Origin: Bacteroidota bacterium
GTDB lineage: Bacteria; Bacteroidota; Bacteroidia; Chitinophagales; Chitinophagaceae
Assembly: GCA_016183765.1 (NCBI GenBank)
Contig: JACPEA010000011.1
Coordinates: 62,001 to 126,000, forward strand
Reading direction: 5' to 3'
DNA length: 64,000 bases
Shown: positions 51,843-60,888 of the stretch, one piece after another
Position numbering within the stretch: the stretch's first letter is position 1
Layout of the letters: every line of letters starts with the position of its first letter
Made by a program: the position numbers and the translations under genes
Notes under the pieces: generated by a model
Seen by the model: only the letters and a program-made list of their open reading frames with translations
What the model was told of the DNA's origin: nothing
Database searches by the model: none

Positions 51843-51931
51843 GTTTATTGTTCGGCCTGATTCCCCGCTGCGGCGGGAACAATCGAACTAATAAACGTTT
51901 TGAAGTGACCCCCACTTACCTTCTCAAAGCG
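51843..51931 (+). promoter_or_regulatory. Structured leader of the metH genes, possible RNA switch
   Basis: The first hairpin (51843-51896) has outer arms GTTTATT/AATAAAC with a bulge, GTTCG/CGAAC, and an inner GC-rich TTCCCGC/GCGGGAA with a bulge. The second (51893-51931) has AAACG..TTTGA pairs around an AAGTG/CACTT loop stem. The two share bases near 51893-51896, so they may be alternative folds. A later GTTCGTTATTAA (about 51938) could pair with the first hairpin. No cobalamin or SAM-II core is seen. Confidence 0.45.
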
Positions 51932-52002
51932 TTTACAGTTCGTTATTAAATGTATTGCTATCGGCATGGCCAATGCTTTGCAGATGGACTAAAATGAATT
52001 GT

Positions 52003-53016
52003 ATGGACATCAGAAAAGAACTGGAAAAGCGCATACTCGTCATCGATGGGGCCATGGGCACCATGATACAGCGGCATAAACTGACCGAAGCCGACTACCG
52101 CGGTGAGCGATTCAAAGACTGGCACACCGATGTAAAAGGTAATAACGACCTGCTTTGCATTACCCAGCCAGAGATCATCAAGGGTATTCACAAACAATAC
52201 CTTGCCGCCGGTGCGGACATCATCGAGACCAACACTTTCAGCAGCACTACCATTGCCATGGCCGATTACGACATGCAGTCACTGGCCTACGAGCTGAATG
52301 TTGCCGCGGCCCGCTGTGCCAAAGATGCCATAAAGGAATTCCTGGCAGAAAATCCCGGTGCTCCCCCAAAATTTGTGGCAGGAGCCATCGGCCCGCTGAA
52401 TAAAACACTCAGCCTTTCACCCGATGTGAACAACCCGGGCTATCGGGCCGTTACCTTTGATGAAGTGGTTACCGCCTACTATGAGCAGATTAAAGGCCTG
52501 GTTGATGGCGGGGTAGACCTCTTACTGATCGAAACCATTTTCGACACACTGAATGCCAAGGGCGCCATATTTGCCGCCAAAAAATATTTCCGCGATCACA
52601 AACAGGAAGAACTACCCATCATGATCAGCGGTACCATTACGGATGCTTCCGGCAGAACGCTGAGCGGACAGACCCTGGAAGCTTTTTACACTTCCGTGAT
52701 GCACGCCAAACCGCTCAGCGTTGGTCTGAACTGCGCCCTGGGTGCCGCGGAAATGAGGAGTCATATAGAGGAGCTGTCGCAGATAGCGGCCTGTTATACC
52801 TCGGCATATCCCAACGCAGGTTTACCCAATGCCATGGGCGAATACGATGAACAACCCAGCGAAACCGCGCACTTTATCGAGGAGTGGGCCAAAGAAGGAT
52901 TTGTGAACATCGTGGGCGGCTGCTGTGGTACCACACCGGACCATATCAAACACATTGCGGACCATGTAAAAAAGATCAGTCCGAGGCCCCTGCCCGTTGT
53001 AGAACACAGTTTATAA
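52003..53016 (+). CDS. metH: Homocysteine-binding module of methionine synthase
   Basis: The 337-residue protein starts [23 protein letters not shown]; an ATG at 51994 would add three residues. It is the homocysteine/zinc domain of MetH only: [31 protein letters not shown] (first zinc Cys) and [14 protein letters not shown] (two more). In E. coli this module forms the first third of a single chain. Here it is a separate protein, with the folate, cobalamin and activation domains 46 bases downstream as another gene. Both are needed for methionine from homocysteine. Confidence 0.94.
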   Translation: MDIRKELEKRILVIDGAMGTMIQRHKLTEADYRGERFKDWHTDVKGNNDLLCITQPEIIKGIHKQYLAAGADIIETNTFSSTTIAMADYDMQSLAYELNVAAARCAKDAIKEFLAENPGAPPKFVAGAIGPLNKTLSLSPDVNNPGYRAVTFDEVVTAYYEQIKGLVDGGVDLLLIETIFDTLNAKGAIFAAKKYFRDHKQEELPIMISGTITDASGRTLSGQTLEAFYTSVMHAKPLSVGLNCALGAAEMRSHIEELSQIAACYTSAYPNAGLPNAMGEYDEQPSETAHFIEEWAKEGFVNIVGGCCGTTPDHIKHIADHVKKISPRPLPVVEHSL

Positions 53017-53062
53017 ATGAATCAGCCTGTTTTGCCCGCAGCCAAACAGAAAAAAATATAGT

Positions 53063-55777
53063 ATGAGCAGCACAACCATCAAACCTTATTTACGTTTATC
53101 CGGACTGGAACCGCTGGTGATCAGACCAGAAATGAATTTTGTGAATGTAGGTGAACGGACCAATGTAACCGGCTCCAAAAAATTTGCCCGCCTGATACGC
53201 GAGGGCCATTTTGAAGAAGCTTTGTCCGTAGCCCGCCAGCAGGTAGAAAACGGGGCGCAGGTACTGGACGTGAACATGGATGATGCCATGCTGGAAGGCG
53301 TAAGCGCCATGACCACCTTCCTGAACCTGTTACAGAGCGAGCCGGATATTGCAAAGATCCCCATCATGATCGACAGTTCTAAATTCGAGATCATAGAAGC
53401 CGGATTGAAATGTGTACAGGGTCGCTGTATCGTAAACTCTATCTCCATGAAAGAAGGAGAAGAGAAATTCATTGAGCAGGCATTTACCTGTAAAGCCTAT
53501 GGCGCAGCCGTGATTGTAATGGCTTTCGACGAAGTAGGACAGGCAGATACCAAAGAAAGAAAAGTAGAGATCTGTCACAGGGCTTACAAGATCCTCACCG
53601 AACAAGTAGGGTTTGATCCGCAGGATATCATTTTCGACCCTAACATATTTGCCATTGCCACAGGTATTGAGGAACACAATAACTACGCAGTGGATTTTAT
53701 TGAAGCCACCCGCGAGATCAAACAACGGATGCCGCTGACCAAAGTGAGCGGCGGGGTGTCGAACGTGTCTTTCTCTTTCCGTGGCAACGACCATGTAAGG
53801 GAAGCCATCCACTCTGTATTCCTGTTCTACGCCATTAAAGCGGGTATGGATATGGGTATCGTAAATGCCGGTCAGCTGGTGGTGTACGATGAGATCGAAC
53901 CCACCCTGAAACAGTTGTGTGAAGATGTGATCCTGAACCGGAACAACGACAACAATGAAGCCACAGAAAAACTGATCGCTTTTGCGGAAACGGTAAAAGC
54001 CAAGGGCAAAGTGGAAGTGAAAGATGAGGCCTGGAGAAACGAAACCGTTGAAAAACGCCTGGCGCACTCCCTTATCAACGGTATCACCGATTATATTGAT
54101 GCCGATACAGAAGAAGCCCGCCAGAAATACCCCACCCCGCTGGAAGTGATCGAAGGGCCTTTGATGGATGGGATGGGTATCGTAGGCGACCTGTTCGGCG
54201 CCGGAAAAATGTTCCTTCCCCAGGTAGTGAAAAGCGCCCGGGTGATGAAAAAAAGCGTGGCCATCCTTACCCCATACATCGAAGCGGAGAAAGAAGCCAG
54301 GAAGCAGGCGCATCTTGCCGCAGGCACCAGCAACAGCGAAGCCGCAGGCGCCGCAAAAATCCTGCTGGCCACCGTAAAAGGCGACGTGCATGATATTGGA
54401 AAAAATATTGTAGGCGTGGTGTTGGGCTGTAACGGTTATGACATCATTGATATGGGCGTAATGGTACCGGCCGATAAGATTTTAGAGACCGCGCAAAGAG
54501 AGAATGTAGCTATCATCGGACTGAGCGGACTGATCACACCCTCACTGGATGAGATGGTGCATATTGCCAAAGAGATGAAACGGCGCGATCTGAAACAACC
54601 GCTGCTGATCGGTGGCGCCACCACATCCCGTATCCATACCGCTGTTAAGATCTCTCCCGAATACCCGGAAGGTGTTGTACATGTGCTGGATGCATCCAGG
54701 AGTGTTACGGTGGCGGGCTCCCTGTTAAGCAAGGAACAGAAAACCGATTTCATTGCGGGACTGCAAGTGGAATATGCCAAACTGAAAGAAGCTTTCAACA
54801 ATAAAAAGACTGTAAAAACCTATCTGCCCTACGCAGAAGCCTTACGGAACAAAGTAGCGGTAGACTGGGAACACCATACCACCCAAACACCCTGTTTTAC
54901 CGGAACCAAAGTATGGGAAGACTATGACCTGAACAGCCTGCGGCCATTTATTGACTGGAAACCTTTCTTTATTGCCTGGGAGATGCACGGCAATTTCCCG
55001 GAGATCTTAACGGATAGCGTAGTAGGAAAAGAAGCCACCAAACTCTATAACGATGCCAACGCACTGATCGATAAGATCATTGCTGAAAAATGGCTGACGG
55101 CCAAGGGAACCATCGGCTTCTGGGAAGCCGCCAGCACAGACGATGAGGTGGAAGTGACCACACCCGAAGGGCCGGTGCAACTGTCGTTCCTCCGCCAGCA
55201 GATCAAAAAAGCAGCCGACCAGCCCAATCTGTCACTGGCCGATTTTATCGCTCCCAAAACAAGCGGTAAAAAAGATTATATCGGGGCTTTTGCCGTTACA
55301 CTGCACGGTATAGAAGCCCATATCAAACGTTTTGAAGCCAGCCATGACGATTATAACAAGATCATGCTGCAGGCCCTGGCCGACAGGTTCGCCGAAGCTT
55401 TTGCAGAAGCCATGCACCAGCAGGTAAGAAAAGAATACTGGGGCTACGACATAAATGAGCAGCTCAGCAATGAAGAACTCATCAAAGAACAGTACATGGG
55501 CATCAGGCCGGCACCGGGTTATCCTGCTTGTCCTGACCATACCGAGAAATACAAATTGTTCAGTATGCTGAAAGCCACTGATACCATCGGCGTGCAGCTG
55601 ACCGAAAGCCTGGCCATGTACCCGGCCTCTTCTGTATGCGGCTGGTATTTCTCGAACCCCAAGAGCCAGTATTTTGGCGTGGGTAAGATCCAGCGCGACC
55701 AGCTGGAAGACTATGCCAAACGCAAACACATGCCGATAGAAGAAGCCGAAAGATGGCTGAGCCCGGTGTTGGAATAA
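53063..55777 (+). CDS. metH: Cobalamin-dependent methionine synthase, folate/B12/activation domains
   Basis: This 904-residue protein contains the pterin-binding barrel ([17 protein letters not shown]), the cap and cobalamin domain with [25 protein letters not shown] (lower ligand H in DxHxxG), and the C-terminal SAM-binding activation domain ([15 protein letters not shown]). It lacks the homocysteine module, supplied by the gene just before. It transfers a methyl group from methyl-THF to homocysteine through B12. The two genes form an operon. Confidence 0.96.
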   Translation: MSSTTIKPYLRLSGLEPLVIRPEMNFVNVGERTNVTGSKKFARLIREGHFEEALSVARQQVENGAQVLDVNMDDAMLEGVSAMTTFLNLLQSEPDIAKIPIMIDSSKFEIIEAGLKCVQGRCIVNSISMKEGEEKFIEQAFTCKAYGAAVIVMAFDEVGQADTKERKVEICHRAYKILTEQVGFDPQDIIFDPNIFAIATGIEEHNNYAVDFIEATREIKQRMPLTKVSGGVSNVSFSFRGNDHVREAIHSVFLFYAIKAGMDMGIVNAGQLVVYDEIEPTLKQLCEDVILNRNNDNNEATEKLIAFAETVKAKGKVEVKDEAWRNETVEKRLAHSLINGITDYIDADTEEARQKYPTPLEVIEGPLMDGMGIVGDLFGAGKMFLPQVVKSARVMKKSVAILTPYIEAEKEARKQAHLAAGTSNSEAAGAAKILLATVKGDVHDIGKNIVGVVLGCNGYDIIDMGVMVPADKILETAQRENVAIIGLSGLITPSLDEMVHIAKEMKRRDLKQPLLIGGATTSRIHTAVKISPEYPEGVVHVLDASRSVTVAGSLLSKEQKTDFIAGLQVEYAKLKEAFNNKKTVKTYLPYAEALRNKVAVDWEHHTTQTPCFTGTKVWEDYDLNSLRPFIDWKPFFIAWEMHGNFPEILTDSVVGKEATKLYNDANALIDKIIAEKWLTAKGTIGFWEAASTDDEVEVTTPEGPVQLSFLRQQIKKAADQPNLSLADFIAPKTSGKKDYIGAFAVTLHGIEAHIKRFEASHDDYNKIMLQALADRFAEAFAEAMHQQVRKEYWGYDINEQLSNEELIKEQYMGIRPAPGYPACPDHTEKYKLFSMLKATDTIGVQLTESLAMYPASSVCGWYFSNPKSQYFGVGKIQRDQLEDYAKRKHMPIEEAERWLSPVLE

Positions 55778-55870
55778 GACAGCTGAATGAACTGTATCGT
55801 TGTCGTGTTGTGAATTTCTATACAGTATGCCCGGTTCTTGCTAATTTTGCCTGCAGCAAAACAAGCAGCC

Positions 55871-56692
55871 GTGAGCATAAAACAAATATTGATCGCAACA
55901 CTCTGTTGCCTGCCTTTTGTAGGTCAGGCACAGCAAAAAAAGGCCAGAACAGAGCGTAAGGGTGAACTCTATTTTTCCTGGGGATACAACAAGGAATGGT
56001 ATACCCGTTCCAATGTACAGGTGAACCAGCCTTCACTGAACAATGATTACACGTTACACAATATCCGGTCCAAGGACCATCCCGGCTGGGATGAGGGCCT
56101 GTTAAGCATACCCCTGAGCATTCCACAATACAATTACCGGCTGGGTTATTTCTTCAATAAGAAAAAAGGACTGGCTTTCGAGATCAATTTCGATCATACC
56201 AAACACCTGATACGCGATGGGCAGAATGTACGCATCTCCGGCACCCTCAACGGCAGGCAGGTAGATTCTACGATCAACTTTTCGGAAGCCAACGGCTTTT
56301 ATTACTACCTGAATAACGGCGCCAATTTCCTGCTCTTCAATATTGTAAAAAGATGGAACTGGCAGGAAAGTAACAACGGGAAGTTCAAGCTGGATCTGCT
56401 GGGCAAAGCAGGTATCGGCCCGGTGATACCGCATGTGCAGAACAGTCTTTTCGGCAAAGCCAATGATCCGGGTTTCCAGATCGGCGGCTGGAACATGGGG
56501 GTAGAAGCCGCAGTACGCGCTACTTTCAACAGGTGGGCATTTCTTGAGTTCTCCAATAAACTGGATTATGCCCGCTACTCAGACCTGAAAGTATACCAGG
56601 GAAAAGCCCGCCAGTCTTTTGGCACTTACGAACTGATCCTGAACCTCGGGTTCAACATCAACACAGGTAAAAAAGTTACGGAAGGAAAATAA
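55871..56692 (+). CDS. Secreted beta-barrel-like protein
   Basis: The 273-residue protein starts with GTG at 55871, giving a signal peptide SIKQILIATLCCLPFVGQAQ. The rest is rich in aromatic beta strands: RKGELYFSWGYNKEWYTRSNVQV, LGYFFNKKKGLAFEINFDHTKHLI, and EFSNKLDYARYSDLKVYQG and ends YELILNLGFNINTG. I take it for an outer membrane barrel of unknown function. It is convergent with the LOG-family gene, with stop codons 4 bases apart. Confidence 0.75.
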   Translation: MSIKQILIATLCCLPFVGQAQQKKARTERKGELYFSWGYNKEWYTRSNVQVNQPSLNNDYTLHNIRSKDHPGWDEGLLSIPLSIPQYNYRLGYFFNKKKGLAFEINFDHTKHLIRDGQNVRISGTLNGRQVDSTINFSEANGFYYYLNNGANFLLFNIVKRWNWQESNNGKFKLDLLGKAGIGPVIPHVQNSLFGKANDPGFQIGGWNMGVEAAVRATFNRWAFLEFSNKLDYARYSDLKVYQGKARQSFGTYELILNLGFNINTGKKVTEGK

Positions 56693-56696
56693 GCGT

Positions 56697-57428
56697 TCAC
56701 CTTTTCTCAAATAACCACCAGAGCCTTTTTCTCGGCTTGACCGTAAAGTTGGCTGAGATATACGTCTGTATATAACGAATGGCTTCATCAATATCATCCG
56801 TCAGCAGTATCAGCTGCTTGTCGGCCGGTGATATCGTTCCCTTTTCCACCATCGTATCGATCGCCTGCATCAGCGGGGCAAAATATTCCTTGCCGTACAA
56901 TACAATAGGAAAATCGTTGATCACATCTGTCTGTGCCAGCGTGATCGTTTCAAACAATTCATCCATCGTACCAAACCCACCGGGCATGATGATGAATGCA
57001 TAGGAATATTTTACCAGCAATACTTTCCGGACAAAGAAATAATCGAACGTGATCCATTTCTGCATGTAGGGATTAGGGTGCTGTTCAAAAGGCAGTTTAA
57101 TATTACAGCCCACCGATTGTCCGCCGTTCTCAAAAGCACCGCGGTTGGCTGCTTCCATGATGCCGGGACCACCACCCGTCATAGTGGTAAAGCCCAGTCC
57201 CGCAATACGTTTCCCGAACTCACGCGCAACTTCATAATAGCGTTCACCTTCCCTGAACCGGGCCGATCCGAACACGGTAATACAAGGCCCCAGAAAGTGC
57301 AGGGTACGAAACCCCCTGATCATCTGTCGGAACACGTTCCAGGCAAAAAAGAATTCATTGATCCTGGGTTTGGGGCCATCCAGGTAAACAAATTTCTCGG
57401 CAGGTATGATCCGTTCTGTTTTATCCAT
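56697..57428 (-). CDS. LOG-family protein (TIGR00730 type)
   Basis: The 243-residue protein has the Rossmann-like LOG signatures TGGGPGIMEAANRGA and MPGGFGTMDELFE with the PGGxGTxxE motif. Such proteins cleave nucleoside 5'-monophosphates to a free base and ribose 5-phosphate; plant LOG activates cytokinins. The bacterial role is probably nucleotide salvage. It is a single gene, divergent from the next one. Confidence 0.9.
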   Translation of the reverse strand: MDKTERIIPAEKFVYLDGPKPRINEFFFAWNVFRQMIRGFRTLHFLGPCITVFGSARFREGERYYEVAREFGKRIAGLGFTTMTGGGPGIMEAANRGAFENGGQSVGCNIKLPFEQHPNPYMQKWITFDYFFVRKVLLVKYSYAFIIMPGGFGTMDELFETITLAQTDVINDFPIVLYGKEYFAPLMQAIDTMVEKGTISPADKQLILLTDDIDEAIRYIQTYISANFTVKPRKRLWWLFEKR

Positions 57429-57512
57429 TTTCTATTCTTATATTCAACAACGATTCAAATTAGCATAAAATTTGCTGCAGTAAAGATACGACTGACTTAA
57501 CTGCTTTTATTT

Positions 57513-58895
57513 ATGAGGAAAATAACGATCTGCCTGCTGGTATTACTGCTTACAGAGAACCTCCCGGCCCAAAAAAAAGTAATACTGGAAAAATTCCGCT
57601 GTTACAATATGAATAACCCGATACTGGGTTACCTGGGCAGCAGCGATATCAGGAAAACCATTGCCATACACTTACACCATGCCCTGCAGCAGCAAAAAAT
57701 GTATCTGGCTGATACCACCGGTTTTGAAGTTGAGCTGCTCGACTTCAATTTTGTAGAACCGGTCATTAAACCCGAATACACGGATACCGATACCGGCAAC
57801 CTGCACGTTTATGTTGATCTTATTGAAGTAGACCCTTATTATTTTTTCAGATCAGGCGAGTACCTGTCTGAGGACAGCAGCCTCATCAAAAGGGTGAAAA
57901 CAGTGTTCCTGCTCACCACCCGTTTTTTTACCGCCGACAAAAAGCCCCTGAACAGGGAAACCCTGGCCATCGCCGTTGGTGAAGCCACTTCGCCAGGCAT
58001 CGGCAATCCTTATAACAATGGTATCCGGTTTACAGACCTTACGGTAACTCCGAAAACCTTTACGGACCTTTTCAAAACAGCCAGCGCCATGCTGTTACGG
58101 CCGGACAACGATCTGTCCATGATAGAGCTGCGCCTGCAACCTGCGTACTATGCAGACAATTACCTGCTGCCCAAGACCAGTCACAAACCCAGGATATTTG
58201 TAACAGATAACAATAATATCAGCACTTACCGTTTGGGAAACCAGGCAGAAATGATCAGGAGCGGCGAAGCCATTTATGCGGAAGTCCGCATCAAGGGTAA
58301 AAAGGCAGAAAAATATCCCGACGATCTTACAGCAGCCATCAAAGCCACTGAAAGGTTTTCCGCCTCCGATTACGTATTTCTCAGGCAGGAAGGCAGGGAT
58401 GTGGCCAGAGACAGGAACTATCTCATCCAGCTGGTTACACAGGTAGATCCAGCCAATATTCCCGAAGACAGAAGGTATCTATTCACCAACTTTCTTCCGG
58501 GTGATCTTCATTGTCTCTTTCTGGAAAAAGATACACTGGCCAGGTTCTCTATCCTGAAACAGGTAAGGGAAAAGAACAACAAATTATATCCCAACCTGTT
58601 ATCCAACGGCTACGACAGCAGTAACCTCTACAGCCTGCCGGCTCCTGTTAACAGGCCCCATGAATGGACTGTTATTTATAACTATATCCTCAACGGTTCA
58701 TTTGCCGGCATGCCATTCCAGGTCAAATGCAGCGGCACAGGCAATACCATCCGGGAGATCTTTCTGGCTGGCAAACTGGTTTGCATTGCGCAGGGAAAAT
58801 ATCGTCCTGAAAAGTTTGTTGTTTTTGATGCATCTTTATCCGCAGAAAAACTGAACCAGTTATTCCTGATCAGTTTCAACCGTTTTCTTGAATGA
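57513..58895 (+). CDS. Secreted protein of unknown function, 460 residues
   Basis: A signal peptide ends near residue 19 (NLPAQ). The mature part starts KKVILEKFRCYNMNNPILGYLGSSDIRKTIAIHLHHALQQQ and shows long mixed alpha/beta sequence with no motif I recognise. A later part, YNYILNGSFAGMPFQVKCSGTGNTIREIFLAGKLVCIAQG, could be a small beta domain. Only three or four cysteines are present. The gene is just before xth, and the stop overlaps a possible ATG of the latter at 58892. Confidence 0.7.
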   Translation: MRKITICLLVLLLTENLPAQKKVILEKFRCYNMNNPILGYLGSSDIRKTIAIHLHHALQQQKMYLADTTGFEVELLDFNFVEPVIKPEYTDTDTGNLHVYVDLIEVDPYYFFRSGEYLSEDSSLIKRVKTVFLLTTRFFTADKKPLNRETLAIAVGEATSPGIGNPYNNGIRFTDLTVTPKTFTDLFKTASAMLLRPDNDLSMIELRLQPAYYADNYLLPKTSHKPRIFVTDNNNISTYRLGNQAEMIRSGEAIYAEVRIKGKKAEKYPDDLTAAIKATERFSASDYVFLRQEGRDVARDRNYLIQLVTQVDPANIPEDRRYLFTNFLPGDLHCLFLEKDTLARFSILKQVREKNNKLYPNLLSNGYDSSNLYSLPAPVNRPHEWTVIYNYILNGSFAGMPFQVKCSGTGNTIREIFLAGKLVCIAQGKYRPEKFVVFDASLSAEKLNQLFLISFNRFLE

Positions 58896-58909
58896 CCCAA
58901 ACATCTCAC

Positions 58910-59683
58910 ATGCGTATCATCTCTTATAATGTGAACGGCATACGTGCCGCTATTAAAAAAGGATTGTTAGACTGGCTGCAAACAGATCCCGCCGATGTGG
59001 TCTGCCTGCAGGAGACCAAGGCCAACAAGGAAGATGTTGACCTGAAAGAACTGGAAGCGCTGGGTTACCAGTCGTACTGGTTCTCTGCACAGAAAAAAGG
59101 ATACAGCGGTGTGGCCATACTGACCAAAGTAAGACCGGATAATATAGAATACGGCCATGCCAAAGAGCAAAGCGATTTTGAAGGAAGGGTGATCCGTGCC
59201 GATTTTGGCGATGTGACGCTTATCAATGCCTATTATCCTTCCGGTACCAGCGGCGATGAGCGTCAGACCTACAAATACCATTGGCTGGATGAGTTCTTCG
59301 ACTATTTGCAGGACCTGCGCAAAACACGCAAGAAACTGATTGTGGTAGGGGATTACAATATCGCTCATAAGGAAGTGGATATCCATGATCCGAAAGGCAA
59401 TAAAAAATCGTCCGGGTTTTTACCGGAAGAGCGTGCCTGGATGGATAAGTTTTTGCAGCACGATTGGGTGGATACTTTCCGGGAACTGAATCCCGAAGCC
59501 GTTGGCGCTTACTCCTGGTGGAGCCAGCGATTCCCTACGGTAAGGCTGCAGAACAAGGGATGGAGGATCGATTATATCTGTATCACCCAAAGCCTGAGAA
59601 CACAGTTGAAGGACGCGCGTATCTATCCCGATGCCAAACACAGCGATCACTGCCCGATCTATGCAGAGATCGCCATCAAATAA
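58910..59683 (+). CDS. xth: Exodeoxyribonuclease III / AP endonuclease
   Basis: The 257-residue enzyme starts MRIISYNVNGIRAAIKKG, the usual opening, at 58910; an ATG at 58892 overlapping the previous stop would add six residues. It has CLQETKANKEDVD, GVAILTKVRP, INAYYPSGTSGDERQTYKY, VVGDYNIAHKEVDIHD and the terminal HSDHCPIYAEI. It cuts DNA at abasic sites and trims 3' ends in base excision repair. Confidence 0.95.
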   Translation: MRIISYNVNGIRAAIKKGLLDWLQTDPADVVCLQETKANKEDVDLKELEALGYQSYWFSAQKKGYSGVAILTKVRPDNIEYGHAKEQSDFEGRVIRADFGDVTLINAYYPSGTSGDERQTYKYHWLDEFFDYLQDLRKTRKKLIVVGDYNIAHKEVDIHDPKGNKKSSGFLPEERAWMDKFLQHDWVDTFRELNPEAVGAYSWWSQRFPTVRLQNKGWRIDYICITQSLRTQLKDARIYPDAKHSDHCPIYAEIAIK

Positions 59684-59690
59684 TAGTAAC

Positions 59691-59996
59691 ATGCTGATCT
59701 ATAATGTAACCACCAAAGTAAGCTGGGCCATTCACGAGGCCTGGGTAAAATGGATGCTGGAGAAACATATCCCCGAAGTGATGGAAAAAGGCGGTTTCAG
59801 CGAATACCGTTTTGCCCGTTTACTGGAAACGGACGAAACCGAAGGCCCCACCTATACCACACAGTACTATGCCGCCAGCAGGGAACTGTATGAACGCTAC
59901 CTGGCAGAACATGCCACAGCTTTGCGGAAAGACGCACTCGATAACTGGGGCGACCAGTTCATCGGTTTCCGCTCTTTAATGGAACTTGTGAATTGA
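59691..59996 (+). CDS. DUF4286 family protein
   Basis: The 101-residue protein reads MLIYNVTTKVSWAIHEAWVKWMLEKHIPEVMEKGGFSEYRFARLLETDETEGPTYTTQYYAAS, matching the DUF4286 family common in Bacteroidota. It has an alpha/beta ferredoxin-like pattern with no catalytic motif. The start at 59691 is 7 bases after the xth stop, so the two are co-transcribed. The function is unknown. Confidence 0.83.
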   Translation: MLIYNVTTKVSWAIHEAWVKWMLEKHIPEVMEKGGFSEYRFARLLETDETEGPTYTTQYYAASRELYERYLAEHATALRKDALDNWGDQFIGFRSLMELVN

Positions 59997-60065
59997 GTGT
60001 GGATAGTTTCACGAATTCATTTTGGCAATCACAAATCTTTGTTATATTCCCTTAAAACCCGCTTG

Positions 60066-60173
60066 GGCATTGAATTTCAGCCGTTTTTTCCTGAAATGCC
60101 TGCTACACAAGGGTTTCAGAAGGAATACCTGAAATTTTACAGTATCTTTTAAAGGCGTCCATTCTGCTGAAAT
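60066..60173. other. Repeated CTGAAAT/ATTTCAG motifs before the HU gene
   Basis: The motif ATTTCAG occurs at 60074-60080 and CTGAAAT at 60091-60097, 60129-60135 and 60167-60173; a shorter TTTCAG is at 60114-60119. The first pair forms a 7-base hairpin extended by GGC/GCC. This lies 295 bases of gene-free DNA before HU. It may be a protein-binding region, perhaps for HU itself. Confidence 0.35.
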
Positions 60174-60230
60174 CCTTTATACATAGGGGTTTTACGCAAA
60201 CAAATCGCGATTAAAAAAATAATAAAATAT

Positions 60231-60260
60231 TTTGTTGATTGCGAAAAGCGAATAAATTTG
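60231..60260 (+). promoter_or_regulatory. Promoter of the HU gene
   Basis: TTTG (60231-60234) and TAAATTTG (60253-60260) are 18 bases apart, close to the Bacteroidota consensus. The predicted leader is about 25 bases. Confidence 0.6.
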
Positions 60261-60291
60261 TTCCAGTTATTAAAACATTAAAAACACATCT

Positions 60292-60561
60292 ATGAACAAA
60301 GCTGAATTAATTGCTCAGATCGCTGAAGATGCAGGCGTAACCAAAACACAGGCTAATGCTGCTCTGGATTCTTTTGTAGGCGCTGTAACCAAAACCCTGA
60401 AAAAAGGTGATAAAGTTACTTTAGTAGGTTTTGGTACTTTCTCTGTGTCTAAGCGTGCTGCACGTACAGGCCGTAACCCACAAACCGGCGCTGCGATCAA
60501 GATCAAAGCTAAAAAAGTTGCTAAATTTAAAGCAGGTAAAGAATTAAGCGCTAAGCTCTAA
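60292..60561 (+). CDS. hup: HU-family DNA-binding protein
   Basis: The 89-residue protein is a complete [33 protein letters not shown], then [28 protein letters not shown] and the arm [20 protein letters not shown] dimers bend DNA and compact the nucleoid. It has its own promoter and terminator. Confidence 0.97.
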   Translation: MNKAELIAQIAEDAGVTKTQANAALDSFVGAVTKTLKKGDKVTLVGFGTFSVSKRAARTGRNPQTGAAIKIKAKKVAKFKAGKELSAKL

Positions 60562-60581
60562 TTACTGACCAAACCCATTGA

Positions 60582-60610
60582 AACCCTGCGTAACCCGCGG
60601 GGTTTTTTTA
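60582..60610 (+). terminator. Terminator of the HU gene
   Basis: A 9-base stem with one G-T pair (60582-60590 with 60596-60604), a 5-base loop and a run of T from 60603. Confidence 0.85.
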
Positions 60611-60672
60611 TGGCCATCCCGCAGCGATCCCGGCCGGAACGAAATGAAAGCACCGAAATCCGTGGGTTTTTC

Positions 60673-60680
60673 TATTTTTG
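60673..60680 (+). promoter_or_regulatory. Promoter -7 element of the THX gene
   Basis: TATTTTTG matches TAnnTTTG, 34 bases before the ATG at 60715. Confidence 0.5.
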
Positions 60681-60714
60681 CAGCCTTACATCATTCATTC
60701 AAAAAAACCATACC

Positions 60715-60828
60715 ATGGGAAGAGGTGACAAAAAAACCGCAAAAGGTAAAAGATTCCAGGGTTCATTTGGCAAAAGCCGCCCTGCAAAAACAACTAAGTC
60801 TAAGAAGCCAGCAGTAAAGGCATCATAA
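60715..60828 (+). CDS. Small ribosomal subunit protein THX
   Basis: The 37-residue, very basic protein MGRGDKKTAKGKRFQGSFGK matches the THX (S31e-like, bTHX) family of Bacteroidota and Thermus, which sits in the head of the small ribosomal subunit and steadies rRNA. The start at 60715 gives this form; longer frames upstream read through the HU terminator. It is a single gene. Confidence 0.88.
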   Translation: MGRGDKKTAKGKRFQGSFGKSRPAKTTKSKKPAVKAS

Positions 60829-60888
60829 GCTACCGGATTCCGGAGAATTGGGAATTTGTCATCCTCAGAAGGCTGCCAGGTTCCCATT

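Noticed and set aside
51843-51931. Known cobalamin or SAM-II riboswitch
   Set aside because: The conserved B12 box and the SAM-II core are not visible. Only hairpins are present.
53330-54391. 353-codon frame on the minus strand, opposite metH
   Set aside because: It lies fully inside the well-kept metH reading frame, has no family-like sequence and no promoter. It is a mirror of codon bias.
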